From Thermoplasmatales archaeon (lineage in GTDB: Archaea; Thermoplasmatota; E2; UBA202; DSCA01): 10,344 bases of DNA. The position numbers and the translations under genes are program-made. A model generated the notes under the pieces. The model did no database searches and was not told where the DNA came from. It saw only the letters and a program-made list of their open reading frames with translations. Shown piece after piece: positions 6,649 to 10,344 of the stretch. The number at the start of each line of letters is the position of its first letter. Within the stretch, counting starts at the first letter, position 1. The stretch is taken from contig DSCA01000147.1 in the NCBI GenBank assembly GCA_011049295.1, positions 1-10,344 of the forward strand, given 5' to 3'.

Positions 6649-7413
6649 ATGATTTTTGTCTATGTGGTGGGCACCGCCGGCTCCGGAAAGAGCAGCCTCA
6701 CCCGGGCCTTCCGGGAATGGTGCCTGCGCAATCGCTATGACGCCATCACCGTCAACCTGGACCCCGGGGTGGTAAACCTGCCCTACACTCCAGATGTGGA
6801 CGTGCGGGAGTGGATATCTCTGGAGGAAGTCATGGAGGACTACGGGCTGGGACCCCACGGGGCGCAGGTGGTATGCGCCGACATGCTGGCGCTCAACGCC
6901 GTGGAGGTTGAGGAGCGCATCGGGGAGTTCCGGACGGAGTATGTGCTCATGGACACCCCCGGACAGCTGGAGCTTTTCGTGTTTCGGAGCACGGGCAAGG
7001 TCATGGTGGAGCAGCTAGACCCCCGGCAGTCCCTGCTGGCCTTCGTCATCGACCCGGCGCTGGCCACCACTCCTACCAATTTCGTCTCCCAGCTGATGCT
7101 CTCCGCCATCACCCAGTTCCGGATGGGCATTCCCCTGCTCAACCTCCTGAGCAAGATAGACATCGTGGAAAGGGAGGCGCTGGACATGATGCTTACCTGG
7201 GGAAAAAAGCCGGAGCGTCTGTATCAGGACGTGATGGTGAAGTCTCCCACTCTCCACTACCAGTTCAGCCAGGGCCTCCTGACCATCATCAAGGAAATGG
7301 AGGCTCACACCTCCCTCCTCCCGGTGTCCAACGAAACCCTGGAGGGCATGGAGGACCTCTACACCTCCATTCAGCACATCTTTATGGGGGGTGAGGACCT
7401 GGAGCCGGAGTAG
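6649..7413 (+). CDS. GPN-loop GTPase family protein
   Basis: Cytoplasmic P-loop GTPase, 254 aa, of the archaeal/eukaryotic GPN (XAB1/Npa3) family. Eukaryotic members help assemble and import RNA polymerase II; the archaeal role is not settled. The P-loop is GTAGSGKSS (8-16), followed by NLDPGVVNLPYTPDVDVRE (36-54), G3 DTPGQLELF (102-110), G4 SKID (168-171) and a C-terminal helical region. The family-defining GPN tripeptide reads GPH here (68-70, codon CAC at 6856-6858) within YGLGPHGA. The GPN loop contacts the partner active site in the homodimer, so the Asn to His change is unusual. The gene follows purD with 1 nt between. Confidence 0.93.
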   Translation: MIFVYVVGTAGSGKSSLTRAFREWCLRNRYDAITVNLDPGVVNLPYTPDVDVREWISLEEVMEDYGLGPHGAQVVCADMLALNAVEVEERIGEFRTEYVLMDTPGQLELFVFRSTGKVMVEQLDPRQSLLAFVIDPALATTPTNFVSQLMLSAITQFRMGIPLLNLLSKIDIVEREALDMMLTWGKKPERLYQDVMVKSPTLHYQFSQGLLTIIKEMEAHTSLLPVSNETLEGMEDLYTSIQHIFMGGEDLEPE

Positions 7414-7423
7414 GCCTCAAAAC

Positions 7424-7431
7424 GTTTTTAA
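7424..7431 (+). promoter_or_regulatory. TATA-like element of argF
   Basis: GTTTTTAA lies in the 39-nt gap after the GPN gene, centred 25.5 nt before the ATG at 7453. This supports a promoter of its own and the shorter argF start. Confidence 0.5.
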
Positions 7432-7452
7432 CGGGTGGCCCATTTCCCCAGC

Positions 7453-8343
7453 ATGAAGCACCTCATATCTATGGTAGACGTGGAAGGAGAGCTGGAAGCC
7501 ATCATCGACGACGGCATAGACATGAAACGAAACGGCTACCGCAGGGACCTGGCGGACAAAATACTGGCCATGATTTTTGAGAAATCCAGCACCCGCACCC
7601 GGGTGTCTTTCGAGGTGGGTATGCAGAAACTGGGCGGCCACACCATTTTCCTGGGGAAAAACGACATCCAGATGGGCCGCGGAGAAACCATCGAGGACAC
7701 GGCTCTGGTGCTCTCCCGCTACGCCCACCTCATCATGTACCGGGCCTTCAGCCACACGGACATGGTGGAACTGGCGAACCACGCCACCGTGCCAGTCATC
7801 AACGGCCTGGACGACGAAGAGCACCCCTGCCAGGTCATCACCGACCTGATGACTGTCAAGGAGCACAAAAACCGGCTGAAGGGGCTAAAGGCCGTCTATT
7901 TTGGCGACGGGAGCAACAACATGGCCAACTCCCTCCTCCTGGGCTGCACCATGGCCGGCATGGACATCAGCATCGTGGCCCCCCGCCAGTACTGGCCCGC
8001 CGACGCCTACGTGAACAAGGCCCGGGAATGGGGCAAGGTAACGGTCACCGAGGTCAAGGAGGGAGCGGCCCTGGATGCGGACGTGGTTATCACCGACACC
8101 TGGGTCTCCATGGGAGACGAAACGGAAAAGAAAGAGCGGCTGGCCGCCCTGCATCCCTACCAGGTCAACGCCGCGGTGATGCAGGAGGCCAAGCCGGACG
8201 CCATCTTTATGCACTGCCTGCCCGCCTACTACGGCAACGAGGTGACCAAAGAGGTGGCCCACGGCCCCCAGTCCGTGATATTCGACGAGGCGGAAAACCG
8301 GATGTGGGCACAGATGGCCGTTATGAAGTGGCTGCTAAAATAG
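7453..8343 (+). CDS. argF: Ornithine carbamoyltransferase
   Basis: Condenses carbamoyl phosphate with ornithine to citrulline in arginine synthesis (EC 2.1.3.3). The 296 aa begin MKHLISMVD, like other OTC proteins. Motifs include the carbamoyl-phosphate site SSTRTR (45-50), MYRAFSHTD (95-103), HPCQ (124-127), the ornithine-binding DTWVSMG (215-221) and HCLPA (254-258) with the active-site Cys. The SMG loop separates it from aspartate carbamoyltransferase. An in-frame GTG at 7435 would add six residues, but the ATG at 7453 is preferred from TATA spacing and family alignment. It has no other arg gene beside it. Its end overlaps the convergent aEF-1beta gene by 9 nt. Confidence 0.96.
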   Translation: MKHLISMVDVEGELEAIIDDGIDMKRNGYRRDLADKILAMIFEKSSTRTRVSFEVGMQKLGGHTIFLGKNDIQMGRGETIEDTALVLSRYAHLIMYRAFSHTDMVELANHATVPVINGLDDEEHPCQVITDLMTVKEHKNRLKGLKAVYFGDGSNNMANSLLLGCTMAGMDISIVAPRQYWPADAYVNKAREWGKVTVTEVKEGAALDADVVITDTWVSMGDETEKKERLAALHPYQVNAAVMQEAKPDAIFMHCLPAYYGNEVTKEVAHGPQSVIFDEAENRMWAQMAVMKWLLK

Positions 8344-8598
8344 GCGCCCCACCTGCTCAATCTCCGCCCGGGCCACGCCCTCCACGCCGGACAGTGCCTC
8401 TTCCAGCGCATCGGGGCTTTCGTCTCCGGCAATGAAGTCGATTACCAGGGCCTTCAACCCGAAGGCCACCGGTGCAACGTCCACGTTGGAGACCCTGACG
8501 TTGTCGGGCACCGCGGCCAGCACCCGCTCCTGCAGCTCATCCAGGTCAACGTCCGTACCCTCCGGCATGATTTTCATTCTGATACCTACTTCTGCCAT
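8335..8598 (-). CDS. ef1b: Translation elongation factor aEF-1 beta
   Basis: Guanine nucleotide exchange factor that recharges aEF-1 alpha with GTP during elongation. The 87 aa match the archaeal family (about 88-90) and consist of the single EF-1 guanine-exchange domain: MAEVGIRMKIMPEG at the start, then DVDLDEL and a central VAFGLKALVIDFIAGD (about 47-62) typical of the family. ATG 8598 was chosen over the in-frame GTG at 8607 from alignment and because AGGTG sits 5 nt before it. It follows the zinc-ribbon gene by 9 nt on the same strand, so the pair forms an operon linked to translation. Its 3' end overlaps argF. Confidence 0.95.
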   Translation of the reverse strand: MAEVGIRMKIMPEGTDVDLDELQERVLAAVPDNVRVSNVDVAPVAFGLKALVIDFIAGDESPDALEEALSGVEGVARAEIEQVGRLF

Positions 8599-8602
8599 AT
8601 CT

Positions 8603-8609
8603 ACCACCT
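8603..8609 (-). promoter_or_regulatory. Shine-Dalgarno sequence of aEF-1 beta
   Basis: The minus strand reads AGGTGGT 4 nt before the ATG at 8598. AGGTG matches the archaeal anti-Shine-Dalgarno. It overlaps the stop codon of the zinc-ribbon gene, which suggests translational coupling. Confidence 0.6.
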
Positions 8610-8793
8610 AGGGCCCGGTCATTCCGCAGTCGGGGCATTCATAACCGGCAGATTTCTCTCTGCACGAGCGGCAGCGTTTGATGGCCGTACCGCACTCCGG
8701 GCAGGGAAAGGTCACGCTTCCCCCCTCCACCAGTCCCCGTCCGCAGGTGATACATCTTCCTTCAATCATGGGAGGGTTATACGCGTCGCTCAT
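8608..8793 (-). CDS. Small zinc-ribbon protein (HVO_2753-like, archaeal)
   Basis: A 61-aa protein with four CxxC pairs: C14/C17, C31/C34, C41/C44 and C53/C56, which can bind two zinc ions. The ending YECPDCGMTGP and the middle CPECG...RCRSCRE match a widespread archaeal family annotated as Zn-ribbon RNA-binding protein involved in translation (HVO_2753-like); the exact function is unknown. Being upstream of aEF-1beta fits a translation role. Start choice is open. ATG 8793 gives 61 aa. ATG 8769 (MIEGRC...) gives 53 aa and has ATTTAAAT (8792-8799) 26.5 nt upstream, the distance used by leaderless genes here, but leaves only five residues before the first Cys. Confidence 0.9.
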   Translation of the reverse strand: MSDAYNPPMIEGRCITCGRGLVEGGSVTFPCPECGTAIKRCRSCREKSAGYECPDCGMTGP

Positions 8794-8799
8794 TTAAAT
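8792..8799 (-). promoter_or_regulatory. Palindromic TATA-like box ATTTAAAT
   Basis: It overlaps the 8793 ATG of the zinc-ribbon gene. If it is the true TATA box, translation would begin at 8769. The alternative TATA-like element for this gene is 8823-8830, which would leave a leader of about 8 nt. Confidence 0.4.
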
Positions 8800-8822
8800 G
8801 TTATCGATGGCCGTGAGAACTG

Positions 8823-8830
8823 TTTTAAAG
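8823..8830 (+). promoter_or_regulatory. Putative TATA box of the box C/D RNA
   Basis: TTTTAAAG is centred about 25 nt before 8851-8852, exactly where the first C box begins. The element is near-symmetric and could also serve the divergent zinc-ribbon gene. Confidence 0.5.
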
Positions 8831-8850
8831 CCCCGTCCGTTGTATATCCC

Positions 8851-8957
8851 GGTGATGAAAGAACCCTTGCTGAGAACCCTTTCTTTTAAAAAGAAAGCGT
8901 TTCATCGGAAAGAAGGGGTTCAGTGATGAGGATCTTGAGTGCTGATGCACCATCACC
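8851..8957 (+). ncRNA. Candidate box C/D guide RNA for tRNA-Leu
   Basis: An untranslated RNA expected to guide 2'-O-methylation with L7Ae, Nop5 and fibrillarin. Boxes in order: C GTGATGA (8852-8858), 11-nt guide, D' CTGA (8870-8873), 49-nt insert, C' GTGATGA (8923-8929), 12-nt guide (8930-8941), D CTGA (8942-8945). Both C boxes match RTGATGA perfectly, and the guide lengths match the archaeal 11-12 nt rule. The insert folds as a 13-bp stem (8874-8886 with 8909-8921, one G-U pair) that directly follows D' and leaves one nucleotide before C', forming a standard kink-turn. The D guide is complementary to ACTCAAGATCC, which as I recall is the anticodon arm of archaeal tRNA-Leu(CAA), putting D+5 on C34. 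A TATA box and a T-rich tail bracket it. Ends are inferred. A 23-codon ORF (8855-8926) overlaps and is the main alternative. Confidence 0.68.
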
Positions 8958-8970
8958 TCTTTTCCCCTTT
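8958..8970 (+). terminator. T-rich terminator after the C/D RNA
   Basis: Two TTTT-type tracts (8960-8963 and 8968-8971) follow the D box by about 15-25 nt. T-rich tracts terminate archaeal RNA polymerase. The second abuts the stop codon of the convergent isomerase gene. Confidence 0.45.
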
Positions 8971-10007
8971 TAGTCCCTCTCCTGCAGGAAGCGCTTCAGC
9001 TCCTGAATCAGGGGTACCGGCGAGGGGTCGATGTCTCTGGCCAGGGCCGCATATACGCTCACCCAGTCACCCAGGTGCACGGCGTACATGAGCCGGGCCA
9101 GCGGCGAATCCCCCCGGGTCATCACCTCCATAACCTGCGCCTGCTCGGCGTACGTCTTCTGCAGGAAATCCAGACGCCGGCGTATCTGCGGGTGGTCATC
9201 CGGACTGCGCAGAAGGATGCAGGTGGCCCCGTCCAGCGGCGAGCGGCTCCAGGCCATCAGCTCGTTGTGGTTGGCCTCGGGAAGGGTGAAGTCAAAGGCG
9301 GCCATCTCGGCGTTTTCGTTGAGTTGCTGGCGCCACCGGGTGGCGGCCGCGGCCATAACGTCGGCTCCGTAGATGAGGACGGGGCCGGTGAGGCTCAGGG
9401 CCATCTGCTTGGCCCGGTTGGAGGAGGCGGGTACCTGGGGAGCCACGGCGGCGCTCAGCTCCCGGATGGTGTCCACCGCCGTCCTCTGTCCCAGGGGAGG
9501 GGCCACTTCCAGTTTCTCCAGCACCCCCAGCAGGGGAAACAGGAGGTATGCCAGGGCCGCCCGGGGCTGCATGCCGGCGGGAACGGGCAGGTACAGGTGA
9601 GCACGGGAGGCCATATCCCGCAGCGCTCCCCCCGAGGATACGGCCATGACGGTGCATCCCCGCTCCACTGCCTGCCGGAAGCAGGACAGGGTTTCCTGGG
9701 TGTCGCCGCTGTAGCTGATGGCCACCACCAGGGTGTTCTCGTCGGCAAATGATGGCAGTGAGTAGGAGCGGTTGACCATGACCGGCAGCTCGGCATACGG
9801 CGCCAGGAGGAAGCGCAGCATCTCGCCTCCGATGGCCGACCCCCCCATGCCGCAGATGACCAGTTCCGTTCCCTGAAAGGAAAAATCAACGGGTATGCCC
9901 TCTCCCCGGGCTACGGCGTCCTCCATCTGCCGGGGAAACCGGGCCACGGCCTCCAGCATGCCGGACTTGTCTATCCTCTGCATACCGGCCACGTCGTCCA
10001 GGTTCAT
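8970..10007 (-). CDS. Bifunctional phosphoglucose/phosphomannose isomerase
   Basis: Interconverts glucose-6-phosphate, mannose-6-phosphate and fructose-6-phosphate (EC 5.3.1.9/5.3.1.8) in sugar metabolism. The 345 aa have two SIS domains, close to the family's usual 300-330. First SIS: GMGGSAIGGE (53-62) and SYSGDTQETL (98-107), phosphate-binding loops. Then QPRAALAYLL (147-156). The catalytic pair expected from the archaeal enzymes is visible as E231 in LNENAE and H247 in EANHNEL. The C-terminal DPSPVPLIQELKRFL (327-341) is also typical. The start at 10007 has a TATA-like element 10037-10044, giving a leader of a few nt. It lies 49 nt downstream of tRNA-Leu on the same strand and could also be reached by readthrough from it. 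Confidence 0.93.
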   Translation of the reverse strand: MNLDDVAGMQRIDKSGMLEAVARFPRQMEDAVARGEGIPVDFSFQGTELVICGMGGSAIGGEMLRFLLAPYAELPVMVNRSYSLPSFADENTLVVAISYSGDTQETLSCFRQAVERGCTVMAVSSGGALRDMASRAHLYLPVPAGMQPRAALAYLLFPLLGVLEKLEVAPPLGQRTAVDTIRELSAAVAPQVPASSNRAKQMALSLTGPVLIYGADVMAAAATRWRQQLNENAEMAAFDFTLPEANHNELMAWSRSPLDGATCILLRSPDDHPQIRRRLDFLQKTYAEQAQVMEVMTRGDSPLARLMYAVHLGDWVSVYAALARDIDPSPVPLIQELKRFLQERD

Positions 10008-10036
10008 GGGATTACCGTTTCATAATCGGATGTATG

Positions 10037-10044
10037 TTTATTAA
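10037..10044 (-). promoter_or_regulatory. Putative TATA box of the isomerase gene
   Basis: The minus strand reads TTAATAAA, centred about 33 nt before the ATG at 10007, implying a 5-8 nt leader. It lies between the gene and the tRNA. Confidence 0.45.
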
Positions 10045-10050
10045 GGTTGG

Positions 10051-10056
10051 TAAAAG
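10051..10056 (-). terminator. Short T-tract after tRNA-Leu
   Basis: The minus strand reads CTTTTA immediately after the tRNA 3' end. Four T are a weak archaeal terminator, so some readthrough into the isomerase gene is possible. Confidence 0.35.
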
Positions 10057-10141
10057 TGCAGGGGAAGGGATTTGAACCCTTGGACCTCTGCAGGACAAGG
10101 CCCTGAACCTTGCGCCGTTGGCCAGGCTTGGCTACCCCTGC
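10057..10141 (-). tRNA. tRNA-Leu (anticodon CAG)
   Basis: An 85-nt class II tRNA decoding CUG. The acceptor stem is a perfect 7 bp, GCAGGGG with CCCCTGC, plus discriminator A. The anticodon stem CAAGG/CCTTG encloses the loop TTCAGGG, giving anticodon CAG (plus-strand 10103-10105). A long variable arm (TCCTGCAGAGGTCC) marks the leucine/serine class, and the discriminator A fits leucine. The T-arm is AAGGG-TTCAAAT-CCCTT. CCA is not encoded and no intron is present. The gene has its own TATA box upstream. CUG is frequent in the neighbouring GC-rich genes. Confidence 0.97.
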
Positions 10142-10170
10142 CGCTAGTACAGCACTGCAATGAGAAAGAC

Positions 10171-10178
10171 TTTAAAAG
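10171..10178 (-). promoter_or_regulatory. TATA box of tRNA-Leu
   Basis: The minus strand reads CTTTTAAA, centred about 33 nt before the mature 5' end at 10141, leaving a leader of about 8 nt for RNase P to remove. Confidence 0.6.
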
Positions 10179-10204
10179 ATTATCCGTGGAGGTGGTCTGA
10201 AAAT

Positions 10205-10215
10205 CGTGGTCCACG
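10205..10215. repeat. Small palindrome CGTGG-T-CCACG
   Basis: Five-bp arms around one base, located 24 nt before the dodecin TATA box. A partial copy (GTGGTC) lies at 10192-10197. It could be an operator for dodecin; short enough to be chance. Confidence 0.25.
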
Positions 10216-10237
10216 CCTTCACCATGTCAACAAAAAG

Positions 10238-10245
10238 ATTTATAT
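10238..10245 (+). promoter_or_regulatory. Promoter (BRE and TATA box) of dodecin
   Basis: ATTTATAT, centred about 26 nt before the ATG at 10268, is preceded by a purine-rich AAAAAG that fits a BRE. It is the closest to consensus in the window and again implies a leaderless mRNA. Confidence 0.65.
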
Positions 10246-10267
10246 CCACTGATTCATTAACAAGTAT

Positions 10268-10344
10268 ATGTCCGTCATAAAGAGCATTGAGCTGGTGGGC
10301 AGTTCGCCGGAGAGCTTCGAAAAGGCGGTGAAACACGCCATTGA
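10268..10344 (+). CDS. Dodecin family protein (partial, runs off the window)
   Basis: Only the first 25 complete codons are visible: MSVIKSIELVGSSPESFEKA and then VKHAI. This pattern, a beta strand with K-x-I-E-L-x-G-x-S, then S-P-E-S-F-E-x-A and a helix, is that of dodecins, dodecameric flavin-binding proteins of about 65-70 aa that store or buffer riboflavin/FAD. The flavin-stacking Trp and the rest lie beyond the edge, so flavin binding cannot be judged. The ATG is set by the TATA box spacing. Confidence 0.83.
   Translation, partial: MSVIKSIELVGSSPESFEKAVKHAI

Noticed and set aside
5310..6650. Long open frame (446 codons) on the minus strand, antisense to purD
   Set aside because: It mirrors a perfect purD gene. 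Its His/Gly/Pro/Val-rich composition is typical of antisense frames in GC-rich DNA; it has no family motifs.
7435..7452. GTG at 7435 as the argF start
   Set aside because: It adds six residues not expected from the family and falls only about 7 nt from the TATA box; ATG 7453 fits both criteria.
8854..8906. GATGAAA (8854-8860) pairing with TTTCATC (8900-8906)
   Set aside because: It would compete with the C box and with the better 13-bp D'-C' stem; kept only as a possible alternative fold.
8851..8957. 7-bp pairing of GGTGATG (8851-8857) with CATCACC (8951-8957) as a terminal stem of the RNA
   Set aside because: It would bury the C box, which must stay free to form the kink-turn; the pairing may occur in free RNA but not in the guide complex.
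10191..10220. Possible second C/D RNA near CTGA at 10196-10199
   Set aside because: No RTGATGA box lies at a suitable distance on that strand.
1..10344. CRISPR array, insertion sequence, prophage or defence island
   Set aside because: No regularly spaced repeats, transposase, integrase or terminal inverted repeats were seen; the genes are core metabolic and translation functions.

Overview
This window looks like part of an archaeal chromosome, probably a GC-rich euryarchaeon. Evidence for Archaea: archaeal/plant-type D-aminoacyl-tRNA deacylase, aEF-1beta, a four-CxxC zinc-ribbon protein, a GPN-loop GTPase, a bifunctional phosphoglucose/phosphomannose isomerase, a PGF-CTERM surface protein, a tRNA-Leu without encoded CCA, and TATA boxes about 25 nt upstream of start codons. 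A Thermoplasmata-like lineage is a guess from gene content and apparent leaderless transcription; nothing here proves it.

Layout. 1-202: AT-rich promoter region. 203-2320: an ABC exporter, ATPase followed by a permease split by a frameshift in a run of six G. 2357-2626: acylphosphatase, convergent with dtdA (2620-3399, minus). dtdA is divergent from a SAM methyltransferase (3434-4228), with 34 nt between start codons and interlocked TATA boxes. 4262-5299: secreted two-PKD-domain protein with an archaeosortase signal. 5322-7413: purD and a GPN-loop GTPase, an evident operon. 7453-8343: argF, ending 9 nt inside the convergent aEF-1beta gene, which follows the zinc-ribbon gene on the minus strand (8793 down to 8335). 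8851-8957 (plus): candidate box C/D guide RNA. 8970-10007 (minus): phosphoglucose/phosphomannose isomerase. 10057-10141 (minus): tRNA-Leu(CAG). 10268 to the edge: start of a dodecin gene.

Most genes are core housekeeping functions (purine and arginine synthesis, translation quality control and elongation, sugar phosphate isomerisation). Nearly every first gene of a transcription unit has a TATA-like element centred about 24-28 nt before its start codon, which points to leaderless mRNAs. Internal operon genes instead carry GGTG-type Shine-Dalgarno sequences. This spacing rule also revises the starts of argF and the PKD protein.

The most interesting element is the unannotated plus-strand RNA at 8851-8957. 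It has C, D', C' and D boxes in order, a 13-bp D'-C' stem that makes a textbook kink-turn, and a 12-nt D guide. As I remember archaeal tRNA-Leu(CAA), that guide matches its anticodon arm and places the D+5 nucleotide on wobble C34. No CRISPR array, insertion sequence or phage gene was seen.
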